A DNA stretch of 64,000 nt from an uncultured Sphingomonas sp. Its GTDB lineage: Bacteria; Pseudomonadota; Alphaproteobacteria; Sphingomonadales; Sphingomonadaceae. The stretch spans positions 62,001 to 126,000 of the forward strand of contig NZ_CAJXWX010000002.1 of the NCBI RefSeq assembly GCF_913062585.1, written 5' to 3'. Below the pieces are notes generated by a model. That model made no database searches. It had not been told where the DNA came from and was given only the letters and a program-made list of their open reading frames with translations. Of this stretch, positions 8,561 through 17,287 are shown one piece after another. The first letter of the stretch is position 1, and each line of letters opens with the position of its first letter. A program made the translations under genes and the position numbers.

Positions 8561-9571
8561 ATGACCGTAACCGCCACCCGCCTCGCCAAGCCCGCGCCCT
8601 CGCTGGACCCGATGATCCGGCTGGTGGCGGACGACATGAACGCCGTGAACCAGGTCATCATCGACCGGATGCGGTCGGAAATCCCGTTGATCCCGCAACT
8701 TGCCGGCCACCTGATCTCGGGCGGCGGCAAGCGGATGCGCCCGATGCTGACGCTCGCCAGTGCGCAACTGCTGGGATATCAGGGCACCAGCCACCATGTT
8801 CTGGCGGCGGCGGTCGAGTTCATCCATACCGCCACGCTGCTGCACGACGATGTCGTGGACGGGTCGGACCTGCGGCGCGGACGGCGCACCGCCAACATCA
8901 TCTGGGGCAATCCCGCCAGCGTGCTGGTCGGCGACTTCCTGTTCAGCCGCTCCTTCCAGCTGATGGTCGATGCGGGCAGCCTGAAGGTACTCAGCATCCT
9001 GTCGGGCGCGTCGGCGGTGATCGCCGAGGGCGAGGTGAACCAGCTGACCGCCGTGCGGCAGGTCGAGCTGCCCGAGGAGCGCTATCTCTCGATCATCGAC
9101 GCCAAGACCGCCGCGCTGTTCGCCGCCGCCTGCCGCATCGCCGCCGTCATCGCCGAACGGCCCGAGGCGGAGGAACTGGCGCTGGAGGCCTATGGCCGGA
9201 ACCTGGGCATCGCGTTCCAGCTGATCGACGATGCGATCGACTATGTGTCGGACGCGGGCACCATGGGCAAGGATGCGGGCGACGATTTCCGCGAGGGCAA
9301 GATGACCCTGCCGGTGATCCTCGCCTATGCGCGCGGCAATGAGGAAGAGCGGACCTTCTGGAAGGACGCGGTTGAGGGACGTCGGACCTCGGACGAGGAC
9401 TTCACCCATGCCATCGCGCTCGTTCGCAAGAGCCGGGCGGTCGACGACACCATGGCGCGTGCGCGGCACTATGGCGGGCTGGCGATCGAGGCGATCCGGG
9501 GTTTTGCGGACGGTCCGGCCAAGGCGGCGATGATCGAGGCGGTCGAGTTCGCGGTCGCGCGGGCTTACTGA
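8561..9571 (+). CDS. Long-chain polyprenyl diphosphate synthase (IspB/octaprenyl type)
   Basis: It elongates farnesyl diphosphate with isopentenyl diphosphate to make the side chain of ubiquinone. The 336 residues contain GGGKRMRP at 54-61, the first Asp-rich motif DDVVD at 96-100 followed by GSDLRRG, and the second motif DDAID at 223-227 with a conserved GKD after it. The start is ATG 8561, which gives MTVTATRLAK. Chain length (C40 versus C50) cannot be read safely, though a decaprenyl product is common in this bacterial group. It is divergent from aroQ-tmk. Confidence 0.93.
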   Translation: MTVTATRLAKPAPSLDPMIRLVADDMNAVNQVIIDRMRSEIPLIPQLAGHLISGGGKRMRPMLTLASAQLLGYQGTSHHVLAAAVEFIHTATLLHDDVVDGSDLRRGRRTANIIWGNPASVLVGDFLFSRSFQLMVDAGSLKVLSILSGASAVIAEGEVNQLTAVRQVELPEERYLSIIDAKTAALFAAACRIAAVIAERPEAEELALEAYGRNLGIAFQLIDDAIDYVSDAGTMGKDAGDDFREGKMTLPVILAYARGNEEERTFWKDAVEGRRTSDEDFTHAIALVRKSRAVDDTMARARHYGGLAIEAIRGFADGPAKAAMIEAVEFAVARAY

Positions 9572-9582
9572 CCATCCATTGA

Positions 9583-9706
9583 CCCCGGCGAAGGCCGGGG
9601 CCCAGTTGCGGTGGATTATCGAAGGCGCGGGGCGGTTTGCCTCTCCCGCCGCGTCTGGCGCGCCACCGGCTTGGCGGAGCCTGGGCCCCGGCCTTCGCCG
9701 GGGAAC
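9583..9706. repeat. 124-bp inverted-ended element, family B (copy 2)
   Basis: The same palindromic ends as at 7361-7484 are present (CCCCGGCGAAGGCCGGGG and inverse), with exactly the same 124-base length. The interior again has GCCTC and GCGCGCCACC sequence. Confidence 0.8.
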
Positions 9707-9732
9707 GGCTTTGCTGAGAGTACGCCCCAGTC

Positions 9733-9829
9733 CCCGTTCAGCCTGAGCGTAGTCGAAGGCAAAGGGAAACCCTGTCCGCTGGGCGAATGTTAAAGCGTGG
9801 GCTTCGACTTCGCTCAGCCTGAACGGAGG
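9733..9829. repeat. Paired inverted repeat, family A (copy 3)
   Basis: GTTCAGCCTGAGCGTAGTCG at 9734 faces its inverse CTTCGACTTCGCTCAGCC near 9802. Together with the preceding element it fills the 310-base gap between the prenyl synthase and hrpB. No gene is seen there. Confidence 0.8.
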
Positions 9830-9881
9830 TGGGGACGGCGCATGTCTTCACCCCGCCCTGCAAACCCCCTATCGCAAGCCG

Positions 9882-12332
9882 ATGACCCTGCCCGTCACCG
9901 CCGTCCTGCCCGAACTGCTGACCGCGCTCGCCGATGCTCCCAACGCGGTCCTCGTCGCGCCCCCCGGCGCGGGCAAGACCACCGCCGTTGCGCCCGCTTT
10001 GCTCGACGAGCCCTGGTGCACCGGGGAAGTCCTGCTCCTCTCCCCACGCCGCCTCGCCGCGCGTGCCGCCGCCGAGCGGATGGCGGCGCTGGCGGAAGAG
10101 CCGGTCGGCCGCACCTTCGGCTATGCCACGCGGATGGATACGAAGGTCAGCGCCACTACCCGCGTGACCGTCGTGACCGAAGGCATCTTCGTCGCCCGCA
10201 TCCAGGCCGATCCCGAATTGGCGGGCGTGTCGGCGGTGCTGTTCGACGAGGTCCACGAACGCAGTCTCGATGGCGATTTCGGCCTGGCGCTGGCGCTCGA
10301 TGCGCAAGGAGGCTTGCGGCCCGACCTCCGGCTGGTCGCTATGTCGGCGACGCTCGACGGTCGCCGCTTCTCCAGCCTGATGGGTGATGCCCCCGTGATT
10401 GAGAGCGAGGGGCGCAGCTATCCGCTGACCCTGCGCCATCTCGGTCGCGCGGTCGAAGCGCGAATCGAGGATTCGGTCGCCGCCGCCATCCGCCGCGCGC
10501 TTCAGGAAGAGGCGGAGGGCGATATTCTCGCCTTCCTCCCCGGCACCGCCGAGATCGCGCGCACCGCCGAGCGGCTCGCGAACCTGCCCTCCGCCATCGC
10601 CATTCACGAACTCCATGGTTCGCTCGACCCGGCGGCGCAGCGCGCGGCGATCCGGCGCGATCCCGAGGGGCGGCGGCGGATCGTGCTCGCCACCTCGATC
10701 GCGGAGACCAGCCTGACGCTCGACGGCGTGCGGATCGTCGTCGATTCGGGGCTTGCCCGCCGTCCGCGCTATGACCGCGCGGCGGGCATGACCCGGCTCG
10801 TCACCGAGCGCGCCAGCCAAGCCGCCGTCACCCAGCGTGCGGGCCGCGCCGCGCGTCAGTCGCCCGGTGTCGCCTATCGCCTGTGGGAGGAGGCCGCGAC
10901 GGCGGGCCTGCCGCGCTTCGACCCGCCCGAAATCCTGGAGGCGGACCTGTCGGCGCTGCTGCTCGGCACGGCATTATGGGGCGTGAGCGATCCGCGCGCG
11001 TTGCCTTGGCTCGACCCGCCGCCCGAAGCCGCCGTCGCCGAAGCGCGCGCCCGGCTGACCGTGCTGGAGGCGCTGGACGAGACCGGCCGCCCGACCGCGC
11101 ATGGCAAGGCGATTGCGCGCCTCCCCATGGCCCCGCGTCTGGCGCATATGCTGATTCGCAGCGGGGAGCGGGGCCTGGCCGCCACCGCCGCCGAGGTCGC
11201 GGTGCTGCTGGGCGAACGGGGAATCGGTGGCCAGGATGTCGATATCGAACAACGCCTGCGCCGCTGGCGAACCGAGCGCGGCCCCAAGGCCGAGGCGGCG
11301 AGGGCGATGGCAAAGCGTTGGACGGGCCTCGCCCCCAAGCCGATCGAGCAGGAGGCCTGGGATTACCCGGCGGGTGTGTGTCTGGCGCTGGCCTATCCCG
11401 ACCGGGTCGCGCGGCGGCGCGACTCGACCGGCGAGAATTGGGCGAGCGTGGGGGGCAGGGGCTTCCGGCTCGATCCCGCCTCGGGGCTGGCGAGTTCGGA
11501 ATGGCTGGCGGTCGGCGAGACGCAAGGTGCGGCATCGGGCGCACGAATCCTGTCCGCCGCCCCGCTCGACCTCGCGACCATCGAGGCGCTGTTCGCCGAG
11601 CGGATCGAGACGCGGCGCACCGTCACCTTTAATCCCGCGACCGGCGGGGTTGAGGCGCTGCGCGAACGGCGGCTGGGCGGGCTTCGCCTGTCGAGCGGCC
11701 CCGATTCGGGGGCGTCTGCCGAAGCCATCGCCGAGGCTTTGGTCCAGGGGGTGCGGACGCACGGCCTGTCGCTGTTGCCCTGGAGCGACGGGGCAGGGGC
11801 CTATCGTGCGCGCGCCGCCTATGCCGGGGTGGCGTTGGATGACGAAACGCTGATCGCGCGGGCAGACGACTGGCTGCCCGCGCTGGTAGCGGGCAAAAGG
11901 CGGTTGGACGCCATCGCGCCCGGCGCGCTGACCGAGGCGATCCGCAACCTGATCGACTGGAACGACCAGAAGCGGATCGATTCGATGGCGCCTGCCCATT
12001 TCACCAGTCCGGCGGGCAGCACCCATGCGATTGATTATGCGGCCGAAGGCGGCCCGCGCGTCGAGCTGCGCGTACAGGCGCTGTTCGGCCTGGCCGAGCA
12101 TCCGGTGATCGGCACCGAGCGGGTGCCGTTGGTCCTCAGCCTGACCTCACCCGCCGGGCGGCCGATCCAGACGACTCGCGACCTGCCCGGTTTCTGGGCG
12201 GGCAGCTGGAGCGCGGTGGCCAAGGAAATGCGCGGTCGCTACCCCCGCCATCCTTGGCCCGACAACCCTGCCGCGGCCTCCGCGACCCTGCGCACGAAAA
12301 AGGCGGATGCAAGAGCCGCCGGTTCGCGATAA
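9882..12332 (+). CDS. hrpB: ATP-dependent helicase HrpB (DEAH/DExH box)
   Basis: This 816-residue protein is a superfamily 2 RNA/DNA helicase. Walker A APPGAGKTT lies at 26-34, DEVH at 123-126, and the SAT motif near 155-158. The later helicase half contains SIAETSLTLDGVRIVVDSG and QRAGRAARQSPGVAYRL. The C-terminal HrpB-specific region continues to the end. Length matches E. coli HrpB (about 809). Its physiological role is poorly defined in most bacteria. The ATG at 9882 is preceded only by a weak ribosome site. Confidence 0.94.
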   Translation: MTLPVTAVLPELLTALADAPNAVLVAPPGAGKTTAVAPALLDEPWCTGEVLLLSPRRLAARAAAERMAALAEEPVGRTFGYATRMDTKVSATTRVTVVTEGIFVARIQADPELAGVSAVLFDEVHERSLDGDFGLALALDAQGGLRPDLRLVAMSATLDGRRFSSLMGDAPVIESEGRSYPLTLRHLGRAVEARIEDSVAAAIRRALQEEAEGDILAFLPGTAEIARTAERLANLPSAIAIHELHGSLDPAAQRAAIRRDPEGRRRIVLATSIAETSLTLDGVRIVVDSGLARRPRYDRAAGMTRLVTERASQAAVTQRAGRAARQSPGVAYRLWEEAATAGLPRFDPPEILEADLSALLLGTALWGVSDPRALPWLDPPPEAAVAEARARLTVLEALDETGRPTAHGKAIARLPMAPRLAHMLIRSGERGLAATAAEVAVLLGERGIGGQDVDIEQRLRRWRTERGPKAEAARAMAKRWTGLAPKPIEQEAWDYPAGVCLALAYPDRVARRRDSTGENWASVGGRGFRLDPASGLASSEWLAVGETQGAASGARILSAAPLDLATIEALFAERIETRRTVTFNPATGGVEALRERRLGGLRLSSGPDSGASAEAIAEALVQGVRTHGLSLLPWSDGAGAYRARAAYAGVALDDETLIARADDWLPALVAGKRRLDAIAPGALTEAIRNLIDWNDQKRIDSMAPAHFTSPAGSTHAIDYAAEGGPRVELRVQALFGLAEHPVIGTERVPLVLSLTSPAGRPIQTTRDLPGFWAGSWSAVAKEMRGRYPRHPWPDNPAAASATLRTKKADARAAGSR

Positions 12333-12344
12333 GGGACAGACATT

Positions 12345-12626
12345 ATGGCCACTGCTCGCATCTTCCAGCGCCCCAAGAACGCGATGCAATCCGGCAAGTA
12401 CCGGACCGATCGCTGGCAACTCGAATTCGAACCCGTCGAGGCGAAAAAGCCCGATCCCCTGACCGGCTGGGCCGGCAGCGGCGACACGCGGGAGCAGGTT
12501 CGCCTGACCTTCGCGACGCTGGAAGAGGCGATCGCCTATTGCCAGCGCGAGGGGCTCGACCACCATGTCGTGCCGACGCCGCAAAAGACGCTGAAGCTGC
12601 AAAGCTACGCCGACAATTTCCGCTGA
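12345..12626 (+). CDS. NDUFS4-like accessory subunit of NADH:quinone oxidoreductase (ETC complex I family)
   Basis: The 93-residue protein MATARIFQRPKNAMQSGKY matches the alphaproteobacterial and mitochondrial 18-kDa complex I subunit family. It has the basic QSGKYRTDRWQLEFEP segment, a tryptophan-containing WAGSGDT stretch and the C-terminal LKLQSYADNF. In bacteria with this subunit it attaches peripherally to complex I near the electron-input module. It lies 12 bases after hrpB with its own GGGACA site, and is not next to nuo genes. Confidence 0.92.
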   Translation: MATARIFQRPKNAMQSGKYRTDRWQLEFEPVEAKKPDPLTGWAGSGDTREQVRLTFATLEEAIAYCQREGLDHHVVPTPQKTLKLQSYADNFR

Positions 12627-12668
12627 GCGCGGGCGGGCCGTCACCCTGCGCGTCTTTCGCTGACAGGG

Positions 12669-13070
12669 TTACAGGCCCGCCATCGCCATCAGGACCGCCC
12701 ATTCCGCCTCGCCCACTGGCGAGACGGACAGCCGCGACTGGCGCAGCATCGGCAGCGCGGCGAGAGCGGGTTCCGCCTTCATCGCGGCCAGCGTCACCGG
12801 CCGGGGCAGCGGGCGGTCCGGCGACACCTGTACCGAAACCCAGCGGCCATCATCGCCATCCGCCCGCGCGGTGCGGCTGATCGTTGCGATCCCGACCGCC
12901 GCCTTGTCCTTGCCGCTATGGTAGAATAGCGCCCGGTCGCCGACCGCCATGGCGCGGAGATGCCCGGCGGCGGCGGCATTGCGCACCCCGTCCCATTCGG
13001 TCGCGCCGTCACGGACCAGATCGTCCCAGCCATAGCTGTCCGGTTCCGATTTTAGCAGCCAATGCGCCAT
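12669..13070 (-). CDS. EVE domain-containing protein
   Basis: The 133-residue protein begins MAHWLLKSEPDSYGWDDL, the typical opening of the EVE (thymocyte nuclear protein 1-like) domain, and includes WDGVRNAAAAGHLRAM and GDRALFYHSG. EVE domains are YTH/PUA-like folds that recognise modified bases in nucleic acids, which is family knowledge. Its target here is unknown. It is convergent with the NDUFS4-like gene and divergent from the small secreted protein at 13209. No restriction gene is nearby, so a defence role has no local support. Confidence 0.93.
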   Translation of the reverse strand: MAHWLLKSEPDSYGWDDLVRDGATEWDGVRNAAAAGHLRAMAVGDRALFYHSGKDKAAVGIATISRTARADGDDGRWVSVQVSPDRPLPRPVTLAAMKAEPALAALPMLRQSRLSVSPVGEAEWAVLMAMAGL

Positions 13071-13208
13071 CGCCACCCTTCTCCTGAACCGCACGTAAAC
13101 GCCCTATTCCGCGTCCATTCAGCCCGATCGTGGCAAGGACCGCAACACGGACCCCGCGTGCGCGTTTTGCCATCAGCGGACCGGGCGTATTTGTATCGGA
13201 GGTTCGGT

Positions 13209-13604
13209 ATGAACGGAATGTTGAAGAAGCTGGGACTGGGCCTCGCTTTGGGAGCGACCGCGTTGACGGCGGCGGCTCCGGCCGAGGCGCAGCGTTGGGG
13301 CCGTGGCTGGGGCGGCGGCTATGGCGGCTATTACCACCGCGATCGCGGCGGCGATGCGGTCGCGGGTGCGCTGATCGGTGGCATCCTCGGCCTGGGCGTG
13401 GGTGCGGCAATCGCGAGCAGCAACCAGCCGCGCTATGTCGATCGAGGCTATTACTATAACCGGGGCTATGACCCCTATTATGCGCCGCCGCCCCCGCCGC
13501 CGGTGGTGACCTATGAGTATCGCAGCTACGCGCCGCGCTGCTGGAACGACTGGCGCTGGGATCCCTATTGGGGCCGCAGCGTGCCGGTCCGGGTCTGCAA
13601 CTAA
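13209..13604 (+). CDS. Small secreted Gly/Tyr-rich protein with glycine-zipper-like segment
   Basis: The 131-residue protein has a signal peptide ending near PAEAQ, then a Gly/Trp/Tyr-rich region. A hydrophobic Gly/Ala stretch (AGALIGGILGLGVGAAIASS, about residues 56-75) recalls glycine-zipper outer-membrane proteins. A Tyr/Pro tract and two cysteines, in PRCWNDW and RVCN, close the sequence. A GGAGG site precedes ATG 13209 and a strong terminator follows, so it is a single-gene unit. The function is unknown; an envelope location is inferred. Confidence 0.85.
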   Translation: MNGMLKKLGLGLALGATALTAAAPAEAQRWGRGWGGGYGGYYHRDRGGDAVAGALIGGILGLGVGAAIASSNQPRYVDRGYYYNRGYDPYYAPPPPPPVVTYEYRSYAPRCWNDWRWDPYWGRSVPVRVCN

Positions 13605-13611
13605 AGCCCAT

Positions 13612-13646
13612 GGCGGCGTCGGGAGCGATCCCGGCGCCGCTTTTTC
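13612..13646 (+). terminator. Rho-independent terminator after the 13209 gene
   Basis: GGCGGCGTCGGGA, the loop GCGA, TCCCGGCGCCGC and then TTTTT lie directly after the stop codon. Confidence 0.88.
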
Positions 13647-13694
13647 TCGGGCCCCTGCTTGGCAGCGCGCCCGACTCGGGGTTAAGGCCGGACC

Positions 13695-13976
13695 ATGACC
13701 GATACCGTTCCCGATCGCCTGTCCACCAACCCGGACAGCCCCTATTTCGACCAGGACCTCCTCTCGCGTGGGGTCGGCATCCGCTTCAAGGGCAATGAGC
13801 GCCGCGACGTCGAGGAATATTGCATTTCCGAGGGCTGGATCCGCGTCGCGCTGGGCAAGAAGGTCGACCGCCATGGTCGCCCGCTGACCCTGAAGCTGAA
13901 CGGCGAGGTCGAGGCGTGGATCGAGAATCCGGCCGGTGGTGAAGACGCCGAGGGTTCGGAAGAAACCGAAGCGTAA
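13695..13976 (+). CDS. DUF3297 family protein
   Basis: The 93-residue acidic protein has the family opening PDRLSTNPDSPYFDQDLL, then GVGIRFKGNERRDVEEYCIS and GWIRVALGKKVDRHGRPL. DUF3297 is a small family found in proteobacteria, with no assigned function known to me. The C-terminus is rich in Glu (GEDAEGSEETEA). It sits alone between a terminator and a repeat block. Confidence 0.9.
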   Translation: MTDTVPDRLSTNPDSPYFDQDLLSRGVGIRFKGNERRDVEEYCISEGWIRVALGKKVDRHGRPLTLKLNGEVEAWIENPAGGEDAEGSEETEA

Positions 13977-13988
13977 TTACTAGGCGTA

Positions 13989-14111
13989 CCCCGGCGAAGG
14001 CCGGGGTCCAGTTGCTGGGCGCCTTCGAGGGTGGGGTGTCGTTGCCTCCCACTTGCCGGATAGCGCGCCATCGACCTGCTCGAAACTGGGCCCCGGCCTT
14101 CGCCGGGGAAC
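13989..14111. repeat. About 123-bp inverted-ended element, family B (copy 3)
   Basis: The palindromic ends CCCCGGCGAAGGCCGGGG and inverse are present, with interior GTTGCCTCCCACTTGCC similar to copies 1 and 4. Confidence 0.8.
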
Positions 14112-14142
14112 AGAAGGAAATTTGGGGAGGGCATTCCCCAAA

Positions 14143-14274
14143 CCCCCGTTCAGGCGGAGCGAAGTCGAAGCCCACGGGAATCCCTCAGCGCACTTCGACT
14201 TCGGCGCGACGCGCCGAAGTTTATCCTGAGCGGCTGGCTTGCCAGCCCGCCGAAGGGCTCAGTGCGAACGGAGG
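14143..14274. repeat. Family A repeat cluster (copy 4, extended)
   Basis: GTTCAGGCGGAGCGAAGTCG is followed by inverted and partial units (CACTTCGACTTCGG, then CGGCGCGACGCGCCG, then CTCAGTGCGAACGGAGG). It fills the rest of the 310-base gap before the ABC-F gene. No gene is seen. Confidence 0.7.
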
Positions 14275-14287
14275 ACGGGAGGGGACC

Positions 14288-16150
14288 TTACGCCGCCTCC
14301 ATCGCCTCGCCGGCTTCCATCCAGCGCATTTCCGCCTCGGCCAGCTTGTCGACCACTTCGGCGCGGCGCTTGTTCAACTCGCCCATCGACAGTTTCGCAT
14401 GGCGCGGTTCCGCCGCCGCCGGATCGTTCATCGCCTTGTCCAGCGCATCGCGCTCGCGGGTCAGCTTGGCCATTTCGTCTTCGATACCACGCAGCGTCTT
14501 CTTCATCGCGTTGAAGCGTTCGCGCTGCTCGGCCGAGGCTTTCTTGCTCGCCGCCCGATCGGCCTTGGACGCGGCATCGCCCTGGCCCGCATCGCCCTTC
14601 AGGACGAAGGCGATATAATCGTCCAGCGACCCGTCGAATTCCTTGGCGGTGCCGTTGTCGACCAGCACCAGCCGGTCCGCCGTCATCTCCAGCATGTGGC
14701 GGTCGTGGCTGACCAGCACGACGGTGCCCTTGTACATGTTGAGCGCCTGGACCAGCGCCTCGCGCGCGTCGACGTCCAGGTGGTTGGTCGGCTCGTCGAG
14801 GATCAGCATGTGCGGCGCGTCGCGCGTAATCAGCGCCAGCGCCAGCCGCGCGCGCTCGCCGCCCGACAGCTTGCCGACCTTCGTCGTCGCCTTATCGCCC
14901 GAAAAGCCGAAGCGGCCGAGCTGCGCACGCACCGCCGCCGGGGTCGCGCCGCGCATGATGCGTGTCATATGCTCCAGCGGCGTGTCGTCGGTGTCGAGTT
15001 CTTCGACCTGATACTGGGTGAAGTAGCCGACCCGCATCTTGCCCGACGAGTTCATGTCGCCTTCCATCGGCGTCAGCTGCGCGGCGAGCAGGCGGGCCAG
15101 CGTCGTCTTGCCGTTGCCGTTCCGGCCCAAAAGCGCTATCCGGTCGTCCGGGTCGATGCGCAGGTTCAGCCGCTTCAGGATCGGCGTCTCGGCATAACCC
15201 ACGCTCGCCAGGTCCAGCGTGATGAGCGGCGGGCGCAGCTGGTCGGGATCGGGGAAGTCGAAGGACAGCGAGGGGTCGTTCGCCATCTCGGCGATCGGCT
15301 GCATCTTGGACAGCATCTTGGCGCGGCTCTGCGCCTGCTTGGCGGTCGAGGCGCGGGCCGAGTTGCGCGCGATATAGTCCTGCAACTTGGCGCGCTGCGC
15401 GTCCTGGTTGGCCTTGGCGGCGGCGAGCTGCGCCATCCGCTCGGCGCGCTGGCGCTCGAACGAGTCGTACCCGCCGGGATAGAGCGTCACCTTGCCGCCC
15501 TGCAGGTGCAGGATATGGTCGACGACATTGTTCAGGAAGTCGCGCTCATGGCTGACCAGCAGGATCGTCGCGCGATAGGATTTGAGGAAATCCTCCAGCC
15601 ACATCACCGCTTCAAGGTCGAGGTGGTTCGACGGTTCGTCGAGCAGCAACACGTCGGGTGCGGAGAACAGAAGGGCGGCGAGCGCCACGCGCATCTTCCA
15701 CCCGCCCGAATAGCTCGACAGCGGACGCGCCTGCATCGCCTCGTCGAAACCCAGGCCCTGGAGGATGCTGGAGGCGCGCGCGGGCGCGGTATAGGCGTCG
15801 ATCGCGATCAGCCGCTCATAGATGTCACCCAGCTTTTCGGGATCGCTCTCGGTCTCGCTGCGCTCCATCAGCTCGGCGCGCTCGATGTCGGCGGCCAGCA
15901 CCGTCTCGAACGGCGTCGCGGTGCCGTCGGGGGCTTCCTGCGCGATATAGCCGAGCTTGGCGCCCTTGGGCATTTCGCAAGCGCCGTCATCGGCCTCCAG
16001 CTGGCCTGCGATCACGCGGACGAGCGTCGACTTGCCCGCGCCATTGCGGCCGATCAGGCCGACCCGGCTGCCGGGGGGAAGGGCCGCGGATGCACCGTCG
16101 AGGATCGTGCGGCCGCCCAGGCGCACGGTGATGCCATTCAGATTGAGCAT
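14288..16150 (-). CDS. ABC-F family ATPase (translation factor type)
   Basis: The 620-residue protein has two ABC domains and no membrane segment. The first Walker A GRNGAGKST lies at 34-42, with an LLDEPSNHLDLE Walker B. The second domain has GRNGNGKTT and LILDEPTNHLDVD, with signature loops YSGGWKMR and SGGERARL. A Lys/Arg/Glu-rich coiled coil ends the protein. ABC-F proteins act on the ribosome E site and rescue or tune translation; some give antibiotic resistance. It looks like a YheS/Uup-type housekeeping member, but the subtype is uncertain. The start MLNLNGITVR at 16150 precedes a full first ABC domain. Confidence 0.94.
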   Translation of the reverse strand: MLNLNGITVRLGGRTILDGASAALPPGSRVGLIGRNGAGKSTLVRVIAGQLEADDGACEMPKGAKLGYIAQEAPDGTATPFETVLAADIERAELMERSETESDPEKLGDIYERLIAIDAYTAPARASSILQGLGFDEAMQARPLSSYSGGWKMRVALAALLFSAPDVLLLDEPSNHLDLEAVMWLEDFLKSYRATILLVSHERDFLNNVVDHILHLQGGKVTLYPGGYDSFERQRAERMAQLAAAKANQDAQRAKLQDYIARNSARASTAKQAQSRAKMLSKMQPIAEMANDPSLSFDFPDPDQLRPPLITLDLASVGYAETPILKRLNLRIDPDDRIALLGRNGNGKTTLARLLAAQLTPMEGDMNSSGKMRVGYFTQYQVEELDTDDTPLEHMTRIMRGATPAAVRAQLGRFGFSGDKATTKVGKLSGGERARLALALITRDAPHMLILDEPTNHLDVDAREALVQALNMYKGTVVLVSHDRHMLEMTADRLVLVDNGTAKEFDGSLDDYIAFVLKGDAGQGDAASKADRAASKKASAEQRERFNAMKKTLRGIEDEMAKLTRERDALDKAMNDPAAAEPRHAKLSMGELNKRRAEVVDKLAEAEMRWMEAGEAMEAA

Positions 16151-16199
16151 GGCCGCGCGCGTAGCAAATTCCGGCGCGAAAGGGGAGGGGGGCCTTTCA

Positions 16200-16332
16200 T
16201 CCTCCCCTACAAGGGGAGGGGGACCATCCGAAGGATGGTGGAGGGGTGTCGCCGCCAGCGAGAGGCAAAGCCATTCGCCGTGACACCCCTCCGTCAGGCC
16301 TGCGGCCTGCCACCTCCCCTTACAGGGGAGGA
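16200..16332. repeat. 133-bp palindromic element, family D (copy 1)
   Basis: The outer arms are TCCTCCCCTACAAGGGGAGG and the inverse near 16310-16332. Inner arms GGAGGGGTGTCGC and GTGACACCCCTCC face each other, separated by a variable middle. Three more copies occur in the window. Confidence 0.8.
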
Positions 16333-16343
16333 ATAGGGAGACT

Positions 16344-17051
16344 TCAGCGCGCCGCCAGGTTCGTCGCGCCGGCGGGCGGCCAGTTCTGGGGGCCGCACTT
16401 CTTGACGACCCATTCGGCCCTCTTGTTCCAACACAGCGCATCCAGGCGCGGCATGGTCGCGGCGAAATGCTCGCGGCCGATATAGCGGGGGAAGCGCTGC
16501 TCGCCATAAGGGACCAGGCTGTTGCGCAGTTCCTGCATCCGCTCGACCGCCAGTTCGCCCAGATGGCCGCGCGGGGTGAAGACCGCCGCGTGCAGGATCG
16601 AGCCCGCCGTCTGGCAGAAGCCGAGCTGCCCCGCGACCGAGGAGAAGCTGGCATAGGTGCGCGTGCCATATTGGTCGAGCGCGTTCTGCCCTTCCCTCAG
16701 CCCCTTGTTCGTCCGCTTGAAATAGGCGCCCAGCGTGTCGAACGCGCCCTTCAGCTCGGCCTCGTGGTCCTTCAGCACGGCGTTGTAATTGGCGACCGTG
16801 GAGAGCATCGGTTCGAACTGGCATTGCAGCGCGGCCACGTTCAACGCCGCACGCATGTTCCACAACAGTCCCGCGCGCATCTCCGCCGGGGTCGCGCCGG
16901 GCAACGGCTGGCCGATGCCCGGCTCGTCGCCGCGAACGGGTTTCCCCTGGAAATTATAGGGCTGCAGGAAGAATTGTGCCGATGCGGGCGCCGCTGCGCC
17001 CATCCCCCAAAACGCCACGCCAGCGACCAGCGCGGTACGCACCACCTTCAT
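16344..17051 (-). CDS. Exported protein of unknown function
   Basis: The 235-residue protein has a signal peptide (MKVVRTALVAGVAFWGMGAAAPASA, cleavage near SAQF). The mature part is mostly helical, with four cysteines (LQCQFEP, GFCQTAG, ALCWNKR, KKCGPQN) that could form two disulfides in the periplasm. I recognise no domain. It starts at ATG 17051 with a GGGGAAGGAT site. Its neighbours are the ABC-F gene downstream and a small lipoprotein upstream; the lipoprotein terminator separates them. Confidence 0.8.
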   Translation of the reverse strand: MKVVRTALVAGVAFWGMGAAAPASAQFFLQPYNFQGKPVRGDEPGIGQPLPGATPAEMRAGLLWNMRAALNVAALQCQFEPMLSTVANYNAVLKDHEAELKGAFDTLGAYFKRTNKGLREGQNALDQYGTRTYASFSSVAGQLGFCQTAGSILHAAVFTPRGHLGELAVERMQELRNSLVPYGEQRFPRYIGREHFAATMPRLDALCWNKRAEWVVKKCGPQNWPPAGATNLAAR

Positions 17052-17228
17052 TATATTCCGATCCTTCCCCCGGAGGGCCTTCGAGCGTCCCGAAACATAA
17101 CGCTTTTTGGGGTTCGACCCAAATGGAAATCGTGCCTGTGCGACGATTGTCGGGGCAGGGCGGTCGTTACGGAAAGGTAGCGAAATCAGCGCTTTTCCGG
17201 GCTTTCGGGTCCCTGTTCTCAGCCCATG

Positions 17229-17266
17229 AAAAAGGGGCCGCCCAGTCGCCCGGACGGCCCCTTTCG
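17229..17266 (-). terminator. Rho-independent terminator after the 17288 lipoprotein gene
   Basis: On the minus strand AAAGGGGCCG pairs with CGGCCCCTTT across a GC-rich loop and runs into TTTTTC. It lies just after the lipoprotein stop codon. Confidence 0.85.
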
Positions 17267-17287
17267 TCGGGATGACCCCAACGATGA

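Noticed and set aside
12669-13070. EVE protein as part of a modified-base defence system
   Set aside because: EVE domains can be linked to restriction systems, but the neighbours here are core genes and no nuclease or methyltransferase is present.
14012-16336. 774-residue open frame on the plus strand over the ABC-F gene
   Set aside because: It lies antisense to a clear two-domain ABC-F protein and continues through repeat DNA. No family pattern is visible.
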